Shown: positions 9,412 through 18,200 of the stretch, piece by piece
Numbering within the stretch: the stretch's first letter is position 1
How the letters are laid out: each line of letters starts with the position of its first letter
Assembly (NCBI RefSeq): GCF_000154705.2
Contig: NZ_CM002917.1
Location: forward strand, 2,498,461 to 2,562,460
Length of the DNA: 64,000 nt
Direction: 5' to 3'
From: Hoeflea phototrophica DFL-43
Lineage (GTDB): Bacteria; Pseudomonadota; Alphaproteobacteria; Rhizobiales; Rhizobiaceae
Translations under genes and position numbers: made by a program
Notes under the pieces: model-generated
Told to the model about the DNA's origin: nothing
Databases searched by the model: none
Seen by the model: only the letters and a program-made list of their open reading frames with translations

Positions 9412-10235
9412 CGCGGCCATCTCAACGCCGGGAGATGGCCGGGAAAGCAGTGGCGTTGCGAGGGGTGAGTATTGCGCTTGCCTGCCGCACCTTCGAGGTC
9501 AGCGAGACCTGTTATCGTTACAGTGCAAAGCTGAACGACGAGAATGAGCATATTGCCGATCTCCTGATCGGACTGACGAGGGCCAAGAAGACCTGGGGTT
9601 TTGGCCTGTGCTTCCTGTATCTGCGCAACGTCCAGGGACATCGTTGGAACCACAAGCGTGTCTATCGCATCTACCGCAAACTGGAACTGAACCTGCGGAT
9701 CAAGCCGCGTAAGCGTTTGAAGCGGGACAAACCGGATGCACTGGCCGTCCCGGATCAGCCAAACCTGGTCTGGTCCATGGACTTCATGGCGGACCGTCTG
9801 GAGGATGGAAGGCAGTTCCGGCTGTTGAATGTCCTTGACGACTTCAACCGCGAAGGGCTCGGCATCGAAGTGGATTTCTCGCTTCCCGCCGAGCGCGTCA
9901 TCCGCAGTCTGAACCAGATCATCGAATGGCGCGGCAAACCGATGTCGATACGAGTCGATAACGGCCCCGAATATGTCAGTGGTAAACTGATGGAGTGGGC
10001 CGAAACACAAGGCATCGCGTTGAGCCACATTCAGCCCGGCAAGCCGCAGCAAAATGCCTATGTCGAGCGCTACAACCGCACAGTCCGGCATGAATGGCTC
10101 GACCAATACATCATCGAAAGCATCGAGGAGGCACAGGAGTTCGCCACGCAATGGCTATGGACCTATAACAACGAACGGCCCAATATGGGCATCGGCGGCA
10201 TAACTCCCGCACAGAAACTCAAAATGGCCGCGTGA
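9408..10235 (+). CDS. IS3-family transposase OrfB, DDE integrase
   Basis: This is the catalytic half of the transposase, about 275 residues from the ATG at 9408. The DDE triad is intact: D in WSMDFMAD, D in IRVDNGPEY, and E in [16 protein letters not shown]. The HTH_21-like region ([21 protein letters not shown]) lies before the rve core, and the C-terminal [19 protein letters not shown] ending is typical. In vivo the product is normally an OrfAB fusion made by slippage at the A7 run. The reading frame is uninterrupted, so the element may still be active. Confidence 0.93.
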   Translation: MTRPSQRREMAGKAVALRGVSIALACRTFEVSETCYRYSAKLNDENEHIADLLIGLTRAKKTWGFGLCFLYLRNVQGHRWNHKRVYRIYRKLELNLRIKPRKRLKRDKPDALAVPDQPNLVWSMDFMADRLEDGRQFRLLNVLDDFNREGLGIEVDFSLPAERVIRSLNQIIEWRGKPMSIRVDNGPEYVSGKLMEWAETQGIALSHIQPGKPQQNAYVERYNRTVRHEWLDQYIIESIEEAQEFATQWLWTYNNERPNMGIGGITPAQKLKMAA

Positions 10236-10274
10236 ATTCTACCGCCGAGCCCCGTTAAAAACGGGGGGATTACC

Positions 10275-10352
10275 CCCTCACCTGCAATTTCTAGCACTTA
10301 GCCTTCGGCTAAGACGCTGAAATTGCCTCCTCTCCCACAAGGGGAGAGGAGG
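10275..10352. repeat. Palindromic REP-like repeat beside the IS
   Basis: Two hairpins follow the right IS end. The first (10284-10326) pairs GCAATTTCTAGC-ACTTAGCC with a near-complement around a TTCG loop. The second (10326-10352) pairs CCTCCTCTCCC with GGGAGAGGAGG around ACAA. The CCCTCACCTGC lead-in and the GGGAGAGG stem resemble the palindromic intergenic repeats common in Rhizobiales genomes. It may also act as a transcription stop for the convergent genes here. Confidence 0.55.
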
Positions 10353-10371
10353 AAACCGGAAAGCCAAGAAA

Positions 10372-10749
10372 CTAGCGCCGCGCCTTGCGCGCCGCGTAGC
10401 GCTTGTCGCGCTTTTCCTTCATGGCGGCCATGTCGGCGACGGCGCGTTCGGCGCGGGCGGCTTCATCGGCCTCGCGGGCGATGGCTTCGGCGTGTTCGGC
10501 GGCGTAGGCCGCTTCGGCGTCGGCGGCATCCTGGGCGGCCTTGAGAGCCTGTTCTTCGAGCTTCACCCGCTCACGCTCGGCGCGGCGCTCTTCGCGCGCC
10601 TTGGCGATCGCCTCGCGTTCGGCGCGTTTGGCAATCATTTCCGGGTCATCCGCCTTCGGCGCGGCCTTCATTTTGTCCAGAAGCCGCTGTTTGGCCTCCA
10701 TGGCATCCTGACGGCGGTCGGTGAAGGTGGTGCGTACTTGCTTTTTCAA
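10372..10749 (-). CDS. DUF6481 family protein
   Basis: This short, highly charged protein of unknown function is almost entirely helical, with long runs of Ala, Arg, Glu and Lys. It matches the DUF6481 pattern: an N-terminal FTDRRQDAMEAKQRLLDKM block, a DPEMIAKRAEREAIAKAREER block and an Ala/Glu-rich tail ending in Arg and Lys. The chosen start is TTG at 10749, behind an AGGAAAATCAGG purine stretch; the frame is open to another TTG at 10800. No membrane segment or signal is seen. It is separated by about 200 bases from glpQ upstream on the same strand. Confidence 0.7.
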   Translation of the reverse strand: MKKQVRTTFTDRRQDAMEAKQRLLDKMKAAPKADDPEMIAKRAEREAIAKAREERRAERERVKLEEQALKAAQDAADAEAAYAAEHAEAIAREADEAARAERAVADMAAMKEKRDKRYAARKARR

Positions 10750-10878
10750 ACCTGATTTTCCTGGGTAGGGATCAATGCCGGGAACCCGGCAGGCCGCCAA
10801 TTGCGGCGATCACCCTGCTGTGTGACGCCCCGGGAGCCATTGCGCAACCCTAAGGGCCGTTTTGAGACCAAACATTTC

Positions 10879-10905
10879 GCCGCAGGCCACACTCAGGCCT
10901 GCGGC
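10879..10905 (-). terminator. Strong hairpin downstream of glpQ
   Basis: A perfect 10-bp stem, GCCGCAGGCC with its complement around a 7-base loop, lies 50-80 bases past the glpQ stop. The tail on the minus strand has only a few T, so it is a weak intrinsic terminator at best. Confidence 0.35.
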
Positions 10906-10956
10906 ATCGTGGCTGCCGGCGCAAAAGACGGGAAACCGCCGCAAGCTGCCCCGATG

Positions 10957-12177
10957 CTATTTGAGGCCCATGCAGCTTGCATAATAGCTCACGGTTGCAG
11001 GCCAGTCGGAGAACATGCCGGCAATGCCCACATCCTGCGCCAGCACATCGAGAACCTCGTACATCTGGCCGTCGCTTGAAATCACGTCGCTCACCGACTG
11101 GTAGTACCAGCCGCCGCCGCTGTTGAGCGGGCCGGAGCGTTCAAACGACCAGGAAATGATGTTGAGACCGGCCTTGCGCGCTTCGAGAGCGTAGGCAGAC
11201 GGCACGATCTTGCCGTTCTCCACCGTGAGCAGCACCCAGATCGGCGGCGCGATGTAGCGAACGCCCTTGTCCGCAAGTTCCTGCATCGACGGTTTCAGGG
11301 TCTCGGGCTTGAGCGGATCAAACCCGTTGTCGCTGTAGCGGCCATCGAGATAGACCGCCTGGGCTCCGAATTCCGGCTCGTTTTCGATCCAGTAGAGAAC
11401 ATCCTCGAGATTGAAGGATTGCGGCCAGACATCGGAGGCCGGAATGCCAGCCTCCTTGTACTCGTCGATCATCTTCTGCGCGTAATCGGCCTGGGTGAAG
11501 CCGTCAAACGGCATCTCCACCGATGGCGATTTGAGCTCGGGCGTGAACTTGGCCCCAAGCGAGGCGATCAGCGCGATCGACTGCTTGTGGGTCATCACCG
11601 TGCCCCCGGCAGCGGCATAGAGATCGGTGCGCCATTTGGCGGTCCCGTCCATATACTCATCCACCGTCTGCGCCGCGGAATTGGCGGCATCCATCTTGCC
11701 GTTTAGCGTCAGGAACTCGTCGAGCGTGATGTCGGAGGTGCGGCACTCCGCCGATGCCTTGCCGTCAGCGGTTGCGGGAGTGAAGCCCTTGGTGCAATTG
11801 CCCGCCAGATCCGTGGCCAGAATGTTGGTGGTGGTGTGCAGATCGTTCTGCGCATGGCGGCAGACCAGCTCCTTGTCCCTGGTGAAGGTCACATCGCACT
11901 CGATGATCCCTGCCCCCATCGCCGCCGCCGCCTCATAGGATTCCTTGGTATGCTCGGCAAACTGCAGCGGCGCCCCGCGGTGGCCGATGGAAAACAGCGT
12001 CTTGTCAACAGGTTCGCCCATGCAGGCCATCAGCTTGTCCTTGAGCGCGCGATCGGCCATCTTGCCCACCAGAAATCCGGGGCGCGGCCCGACCTGAACA
12101 TCGGAAGCTAAGGCAGCGCCGGCAAACGGCACGGCGCACAACAGCGCGGCAAGGGCAAGACGGGCGGGGTTTGACAT
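10957..12177 (-). CDS. glpQ: Secreted glycerophosphodiester phosphodiesterase
   Basis: This periplasmic enzyme hydrolyses glycerophosphodiesters from phospholipid turnover to glycerol-3-phosphate and an alcohol. A signal peptide is clear (residues 1 to about 24, ending AGAALA-SDV). The GDPD catalytic motifs follow: [16 protein letters not shown] (His-Arg and Glu), then [17 protein letters not shown] (metal-binding Glu/Asp and catalytic His). Four scattered Cys may form disulfides. The product is about 406 residues, longer than minimal GDPDs, matching the larger periplasmic class. GGAGGT six bases before the ATG at 12177 sets the start; an upstream in-frame ATG at 12192 is less likely. The symbol is by family resemblance. 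Confidence 0.88.
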   Translation of the reverse strand: MSNPARLALAALLCAVPFAGAALASDVQVGPRPGFLVGKMADRALKDKLMACMGEPVDKTLFSIGHRGAPLQFAEHTKESYEAAAAMGAGIIECDVTFTRDKELVCRHAQNDLHTTTNILATDLAGNCTKGFTPATADGKASAECRTSDITLDEFLTLNGKMDAANSAAQTVDEYMDGTAKWRTDLYAAAGGTVMTHKQSIALIASLGAKFTPELKSPSVEMPFDGFTQADYAQKMIDEYKEAGIPASDVWPQSFNLEDVLYWIENEPEFGAQAVYLDGRYSDNGFDPLKPETLKPSMQELADKGVRYIAPPIWVLLTVENGKIVPSAYALEARKAGLNIISWSFERSGPLNSGGGWYYQSVSDVISSDGQMYEVLDVLAQDVGIAGMFSDWPATVSYYASCMGLK

Positions 12178-12346
12178 GACGGATACCTCCAATGGATCAA
12201 GGCGAAACTGCTAGGCGATCAGCATTACAGTCATGTGTCAGGCGATGGCTTGGCCCCAGGAAAGGCACACACGCGGGCAAGAACCGCTTTCCCCAAGCAT
12301 ACACCAGCGCTACACCACCCGCACATCAACCCAGTAAGTGAGCGAT

Positions 12347-12565
12347 ATGAGCGACGAAACGCGAGACAGCAACGGAACCGCATTGGCCGACGGCGACAAT
12401 GTCACCGTGATCAAGGATCTCAAGGTCAAGGGCACCTCGTCCACCATCAAGCGGGGCACGCTGGTCAAGGGCATCCGCCTGACTGGCAATCCCGACGCGG
12501 TCGAATGCCGGGTCGAGAAGATCAAGGGACTGGTGCTCAGAACCGAGTTTCTGAAAAAGGCCTGA
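12347..12565 (+). CDS. PhnA/YjdM-like domain protein
   Basis: The 72-residue protein is nearly all one domain: DSNGTALADGDNVTVIKDLK, then a VKGTSSTIKRGTLVKGIRL block and a VLRTEFLKK end. It corresponds to the C-terminal domain of PhnA/YjdM (alkylphosphonate utilisation operon protein). The N-terminal zinc ribbon of the full-length E. coli type is absent. The true function of this family is uncertain; despite the name it is not phosphonoacetate hydrolase. The ATG at 12347 is preferred over GTG at 12338. It is divergent from glpQ and converges with selO 12 bases away. Confidence 0.85.
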   Translation: MSDETRDSNGTALADGDNVTVIKDLKVKGTSSTIKRGTLVKGIRLTGNPDAVECRVEKIKGLVLRTEFLKKA

Positions 12566-12577
12566 GTGCACACCGAA

Positions 12578-14056
12578 TCAGGTGCCGCAATAGGTGGTGT
12601 AGGCTCCCAAATCGGAAGGCGCGCCGAGTGCAAAGACCTCGAGTCCCGGCCTCTCGGTGAAGGGATCCGCCAGCACATCAACCAACCGCTCGAACGGCGC
12701 CAGATCACCCCTGGTGGCGGATTCCAGAGCCGCCTCGACCATGTGATTGCGCGGGATATAGACCGGGTTGGCTTTGTTCATGGCGGCAATTCTGGTCTCA
12801 GCGGGCGCATCCTCACGCTCAAGCCGTGACTGCCAGAGCGGCAGCCAGACATCGAACCCGGCGGGATTGGCAAACAGCGCACGGCTTGCAGATGCGTCAC
12901 CTGCCACAGTTTTTGAAAGACTGCGGAAGACGCGGGTGAAATCGGCGTTCTGGGTCTCAAGCACCGAAAGCAGCCCGGTGGCAAGCTCCAGGTCCTCTGC
13001 CTCTTCGCGGACCATGCCGAGCTTTGTGCGCATGCCTGTGAGCCACGCACGCTGATAGGCTGCGGGAAAGCCGTTGATCACCTCGCCCGCCTTGGCCACC
13101 GCATCCTCGCTGTCATCGGGATTGATCAGATCAAGCAGGGTTTCGGCCAGCCGCGCCAGGTTCCACTGTGCGATCTGCGGCTGATTGCCATAGGCATAGC
13201 GACCGGTGTGGTCGATCGAGCTGAACACCGTTGCCGGATCATATCCGTCAATGAAGGCGCACGGGCCATAATCGATGGTCTCGCCGGAAATCGTCATATT
13301 GTCGGTGTTCATCACCCCGTGCACGAAACCGAAGAGCATCCATTGCGCAATCAGCGCCGCCTGCCGGTCACGCACGGCCGCTAGAAGCCCGAGATAGCGC
13401 CCCGGCTGCCCGGCAAGCTCCGGATAGTGCCGGTCAATGGCGTAGTCGGCCAATTGCCTGAGCTTTTCGGTCTCGCCACGCGCGGCAAAGAATTGGAATG
13501 TCCCCACGCGCAGATGGCTCGATGCCACCCGCGCCAGAACCGCGCCCGGCTCAAGCCCGTTCTGGCGCATGATGTCTTCGCCGGTTGTCACCGCTGCCAG
13601 TGCTCGCGTGGTCGGCACGCCAAGCGCATGCATGGCTTCGCCGATGATGTATTCGCGCAGCACCGGACCGATCACCGCCTTGCCGTCGCCACCGCGCGAG
13701 AACGGCGTCCGTCCGGACCCCTTGAGATGGATGTCCCGGCGCACGCCGCCAGCGTCGATCACCTCGCCGAGAAGCAGAGCGCGCCCATCGCCAAGCTGCG
13801 CCGAAAACCCGCCGAACTGATGCCCCGCATAGGCCATCGCCAGCGGTGACGCGCCCTCGGGCGCAGTATGTCCGGCAAAGATCGCAGCGCCTTCATCGCT
13901 GTCGAGCGCCGCCGGATCCAGCTGCAGCTCCTTAGCAAGAGCCCCGTTGAACCTTACCATCTTCGGAGCCGGAACCTCCGCACCCTTCCAGGGCACGTAA
14001 AACCCCTCGAGCTCCCGCGCATAGCTGTTGTCGAAATTGAACATCTGAGATCCCAT
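12578..14056 (-). CDS. selO: Protein adenylyltransferase SelO (YdiU/UPF0061)
   Basis: SelO is a pseudokinase-fold enzyme that transfers AMP to protein Ser, Thr or Tyr and is linked to redox stress. The product is about 492 residues, normal length. Visible core motifs are YAGHQFGGFSAQLGDGRA, DIHLKGSGRTPFSRGGDG, REYIIGEAMHALGVPTTRAL, HGVMNTDNM and IDYGPCAFIDGYDP, which contain the nucleotide- and metal-binding residues. The protein ends in YCGT; in some organisms this position near the C-terminus is selenocysteine, here it is ordinary Cys. Several Met codons cluster at the start; MGSQMFNFDNSYA (14056) fits the family best. It lies 105 bases downstream of msrA on the same strand. Confidence 0.95.
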   Translation of the reverse strand: MGSQMFNFDNSYARELEGFYVPWKGAEVPAPKMVRFNGALAKELQLDPAALDSDEGAAIFAGHTAPEGASPLAMAYAGHQFGGFSAQLGDGRALLLGEVIDAGGVRRDIHLKGSGRTPFSRGGDGKAVIGPVLREYIIGEAMHALGVPTTRALAAVTTGEDIMRQNGLEPGAVLARVASSHLRVGTFQFFAARGETEKLRQLADYAIDRHYPELAGQPGRYLGLLAAVRDRQAALIAQWMLFGFVHGVMNTDNMTISGETIDYGPCAFIDGYDPATVFSSIDHTGRYAYGNQPQIAQWNLARLAETLLDLINPDDSEDAVAKAGEVINGFPAAYQRAWLTGMRTKLGMVREEAEDLELATGLLSVLETQNADFTRVFRSLSKTVAGDASASRALFANPAGFDVWLPLWQSRLEREDAPAETRIAAMNKANPVYIPRNHMVEAALESATRGDLAPFERLVDVLADPFTERPGLEVFALGAPSDLGAYTTYCGT

Positions 14057-14108
14057 GTCGCTGTTTCCCGGCATCAACCCGGCTCAAGCCGGCTTTGAAA
14101 ATGCGAGC

Positions 14109-14126
14109 GACCGGCTTTCGCCGGTC
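14109..14126 (-). terminator. Hairpin between msrA and selO
   Basis: A perfect 7-bp stem, GACCGGC-TTTC-GCCGGTC, lies in the msrA-selO gap. On the minus strand it is followed by GCTCGCATTTTC, so it could attenuate read-through from msrA into selO or simply stabilise the msrBA transcript. Confidence 0.35.
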
Positions 14127-14161
14127 ACCCTAGTCCCGATCATGGGTGTATTTCCAGCAGT

Positions 14162-14668
14162 CTATTCGGCCGCATCCCGCTTCGGCAGCACCCAGTCCGG
14201 CCGCACGAAATGGCAGGTGTAGCCGTGCGGAATGCGCTCGAGATAGTCCTGATGCTCCGGTTCGGCCTCCCAGAAATCACCGACGGGCTCAACCTCGGTC
14301 ACGACCTTGCCTGGCCACAGACCGGAGGCGTTGACATCGGCAATGGTGTCGACCGCAATCGCCCTCTGCCGGTCGTCCGCATAGTAGATCGCCGAACGGT
14401 AGGACATGCCGCGGTCATTGCCCTGCCGGTTGGGCGTGGTCGGGTCATGGATCTGGAAGAAAAACTCCAGCAGCTCCCGGTAGCTGATCCGGTTCGGATC
14501 ATAGTTGATCTCGATGCCTTCAGCATGGGTGCCATGATTGCGATAGGTGGCGTTCTTCACATCCCCACCAGTATAGCCCACACGGGTCTTGATGACACCG
14601 GGCATCTTGCGGATCAGATCCTGCATGCCCCAGAAGCAGCCACCGGCCAGTACAGCACGTTCGCTCAT
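14162..14668 (-). CDS. msrA: Peptide methionine-(S)-S-oxide reductase
   Basis: MsrA reduces the S-epimer of methionine sulfoxide in oxidised proteins. The active-site motif GGCFWG is at residues 9-14, with catalytic Cys11. [13 protein letters not shown] and [17 protein letters not shown] are the usual downstream signatures. The length of 168 residues is standard and there is no signal peptide, so it acts in the cytoplasm. Its start codon touches the msrB stop codon with no gap, so the two are co-transcribed and probably translationally coupled, covering both sulfoxide epimers. Confidence 0.97.
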   Translation of the reverse strand: MSERAVLAGGCFWGMQDLIRKMPGVIKTRVGYTGGDVKNATYRNHGTHAEGIEINYDPNRISYRELLEFFFQIHDPTTPNRQGNDRGMSYRSAIYYADDRQRAIAVDTIADVNASGLWPGKVVTEVEPVGDFWEAEPEHQDYLERIPHGYTCHFVRPDWVLPKRDAAE

Positions 14669-15118
14669 TCAGATATCCTCCACCTGATTAATGTAGTCGC
14701 CATAGCCCTCGGCCACCATGTCCGCCTTCGCAATGAAGCGCAGCGAGGCCGAATTGATGCAGTATCGAAGCCCGCCGCGATCCTGCGGACCGTCGGGAAA
14801 CACGTGGCCCAGATGGCTGTCACCATGCTTTGAGCGCACTTCGGTGCGGATCATGCCGTGACTGCTGTCGCGCAACTCGGCGACATTCGCCGGCTCGATC
14901 GGCTTGGTGAAGCTCGGCCAGCCGCAACCGCTGTCGAATTTGTCAGACGAGGCAAACAACGGCTCGCCCGAAACGATGTCGACATAGATCCCCACCGCCT
15001 TGTTGTCGTTGTACTCCCCGGTAAAGGGGCGCTCCGTGCCGTTCTGCTGGGTCACGCGGAACTGTTCGGGGGTCAGTTTGGCAATGGCGTCGTCGGTTTT
15101 TGCGAAAGTCTTGCTCAC
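14669..15118 (-). CDS. msrB: Peptide methionine-(R)-S-oxide reductase
   Basis: MsrB reduces the R-epimer of methionine sulfoxide. The start is GTG at 15118, preceded by a perfect AAGGAG six bases upstream; the frame is open further up, but the family begins [20 protein letters not shown]. The product is 149 residues. The catalytic Cys is C120 in [17 protein letters not shown] holds C65. The two CxxC zinc motifs of zinc-binding MsrB proteins are absent, so this is the zinc-free type. It is the first gene of the msrBA pair, with selO downstream. Confidence 0.96.
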   Translation of the reverse strand: MSKTFAKTDDAIAKLTPEQFRVTQQNGTERPFTGEYNDNKAVGIYVDIVSGEPLFASSDKFDSGCGWPSFTKPIEPANVAELRDSSHGMIRTEVRSKHGDSHLGHVFPDGPQDRGGLRYCINSASLRFIAKADMVAEGYGDYINQVEDI

Positions 15119-15259
15119 AGGCGGCTCCTTGAATGGAAGCATCATACAACAGATGTGAAAATGGGGCGGTTGCGGCAGAATTTCAATCACCGGCAATGTC
15201 ACTTGGCGCCAGACCCCACTCAAAAGCAGTCAACTTGCGGTGAGCAAGGTGCCACGGGC

Positions 15260-18200
15260 TCAGTATTCGCGCTCGAAGAAAATTCCACCCTTGGTTTCGC
15301 CACTGGAATCCGCCTCGCCGCGCAACTTGATCCCACGGCCGATATCGAGATCGATTTTCGCCTTGCCCGAGCCGGCAGTGGCACCGCTTTCAAGCCCCAA
15401 ATAGGTCCGGTCATTGAGGTATTTGCCAACGCCGATCGCAGTCTCGCCGGTCTCCTCATCGGTGCGCACATCAATGTCATCTACCCCGGTCGCACGGCGG
15501 AGCTGTTCCACCAGGCCGCCGCCATTGACAACACCGGTGAGCTGCCCTGCTGCCTCGGCCAGTTGCGCGATCTGCACCGGCGAGAGATCATCAAGCGAGC
15601 GGCCGAAGATCAACTGCGCCAGGGCCTCGTCCTCAGGCAGTTGCGGACTTGAGGTAAACCTGAATTCTGGTCGGTTGGCGGGACCCGTCACCAAAACCGT
15701 GACCGTTGTGCTGCCCGACCGGCTCGACGCGGCAAAGTCGAGAATCGGCACGACCGACCCCGCGAAGCCAAGCTTGCCGCGATCGAAATCAAGCCGCTTG
15801 CCCAAAACAGTCAGCCGCCCGCGCAAGAGATCGAACCCGCCTGCAGCCATCGGCGCGCCAGTGCTGCCGGTAAGACGCACCGCGCCTCCAAGCTCGGTGT
15901 CCAGTCCACGCCCGCGCACGAAGATCCGGCTGGCCCGCACCTCCACATTCAACCCGAGACCACCGGACGAGCCGTCATTCTGCTCATGTGAAAGCCGCTC
16001 CGACTGGGCAGAGACCGCGGCCGGTGCATTCTTGTGGGTCACATCCAGTTGCGAGATCGAGGCCGGCAAACTGTCTGGAATTGAAATCGTTGTTTCATCA
16101 AGGCTGACCAGACCACTTATTGTCGGACGCGCCACGAGAGACCCGGAAAGGTTGAGATCAGCATCAAAGCGGGTGGCAACCATCTGTCCGTCGGCATAGC
16201 GCCCGCGCTGCACCTTCAGGTTCAGATCAGCAGGGTAGCCAGAGCCAGGGGCAAGCCCGATGCTGCCCGATCCGCTGATCTGTCCTCCCGATGACAACTC
16301 ACCTGACAGAGATCGAATGGAAGCCTGGCCCGGAACAAGCCCGATCACAGCGGACAAATTGTCAATCGCGATCCCCGAGCGGCCATCCACCAGCCGGGCG
16401 CTGGACGTCGAAATGGTTCCCGATATCTCAGGATTTGCTGCTGCACCCGAAACCGCAAGGTCCACATTGGCCGCGCCCGACAGCGCAAGGCCCTGCTGCG
16501 CCAGTGGCGCGGACAGAAGCGAAAACGGAACATTGCCGTTAACCCGCGCCGAAAGTTGCTGGGCCCCGCCGGTATCCAGCCCGCCATTGGCCGTGAACGC
16601 CAGCCCGCCACCGCCGGCCCGTGCGTCGAAGCTAAGCCGTCCCTGCTGCAGCCCACCCGAAGCGCTCACCGACAGCGCCACATCGGCCACCGACGACGCC
16701 GCGAAGGCGCGCACATTCGAGCCATTGAGCGTGTAGCGGATCGCGGGGGACGCCGTCGTGCCTGTAACATCGACGCGGCCGGAAACCGCTCCCGACAAGC
16801 CGGAACCGGGCGCCAGCGCATTGACCAGCGCCAACGGCAGATCAGACAGCACCACGTCAATGTCGAGGCTTTCGCCGGCGGTACCGGTCACCGATATCTC
16901 GCCGCCACCCGGAGAGATCACAAGCCGCTCGATCCGCGTTGTCCCACCGCTGATCACCGCCCGGGCGGGGCCACGCAAATCCACTGTCAGCCCCTTGTAG
17001 ACGGTTCGCCCTGCTTCGAACTCCAGCTCGGTCCCGGCATCGCCGGCCCTCACCCGTCCCTTCAGGCTGACTGGCAGGCCGGCAGCCTGAGCCCTGGCAT
17101 CCAATTCCGTCCAACCCTGTGCTTGCGAGAACTCAAGCCGCAGCCCGGACATGTCATTGCCGCCGGCTGCCAGTTTAGAAACGTCGAGTGTACCGGTGGG
17201 ACTCGGCGCGCCAAGCAGGTCCTCAACCAGGAGATCGAGCCGGATGCCCCGGATGTCGGCACTCGGATGTGCGATCAGCGGGAACTTCAGCGCGACATCG
17301 GCGACCGGCATGCCATCCCGGATATCAAAAGTCAGCGTCCCGCCGCCATTGCCCTCGATGTTCTGCAGGGCCAGCGCAGAAAGCGACGCGATATCATCCA
17401 GTTCGAGATTGATACTGCCCATGGGCCGGAACGCATCATCCAGCGTCAACGATCCTGAAATCAGGTTGGAAGCAACCTGCAGCCGCAGCGGATAAATGCG
17501 CATCACGCCGTCGGTTCGTCCCAGTCTGGCCGTTCCCACGATCGCCTGACCGTCAATGCTGCCGCTGAGCGCAACATCCGCGCGGGGGGATGCGGGATCC
17601 GCCACACCACTGGCCTCAAGCTTCAGTTCGGAGAGCTCCCTGCCCTGTACCTGCAACCCATTACCGGTCAGCGTTGCCTCGAAATCCGGGGCCGCCATTG
17701 TACCGGTCACAACGGCACTCAGCTCAAGCGAGCCCGAAATCGCGTCCCCAAGGCCGCCAAGATCGGTGAGCTGCGCCTTCAGATCCGCCGCAATCTCCCC
17801 CTGCGTGCCAAGGCTCGCCTGACCCGAGGCCGCAGCCACAGCCGATGAAACTGCAATATCCTCAATGCTGGCGGCACCCGCCGCGTCGCGCGCCAGTGCT
17901 GCGGAGAAACTGATCGTGTCGCCCAAAACCGCCTCAGCCTGCGCCGACAGCACGGCACTTCGTATGTCCCCCGAGAGGTTGACGCCGAGATCGCCGGCCG
18001 CTTGGCGAACGAGATTTTCAAGCCGGACATCCGCAACCCCGGAGCGCACGGCAATCAGCTCGCTGCTGATCTCGCCCCCCTCTTGAAGCCTTATGTCGCC
18101 GCCAATGGTCACGCCACCAGCGACGGCGCGCGCAACCATGTCATTGGCAGAGCCGATCGCCCCGACAGTGATATTGACCTGCCCGTCTCCGCTCTGACTG

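Larger units (their letters stand above)
9078..10274 (+). mobile_element. IS3-family insertion sequence
   Basis: The element is 1197 bp, bounded by the perfect 12-bp terminal inverted repeats GGTAATCCCCCC (9078-9089) and its complement (10263-10274). The match extends inward around a TAACGGG block. It carries overlapping orfA and orfB, as in the IS407/IS3 groups. No target-site duplication is evident: GGAT lies on the left and CCCT on the right. The left flank is a broken RES gene and the right flank a palindromic repeat, which suggests a deletion next to the element after insertion. Confidence 0.88.

Noticed and set aside
9074..10278. Target-site duplication around the IS
   Set aside because: GGAT and CCCT do not match, nor do shifted windows of 3 or 4 bases.
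12578..12600. Selenocysteine in SelO
   Set aside because: The C-terminal position is an ordinary Cys codon, and no in-frame TGA with a following SECIS-like hairpin is seen.
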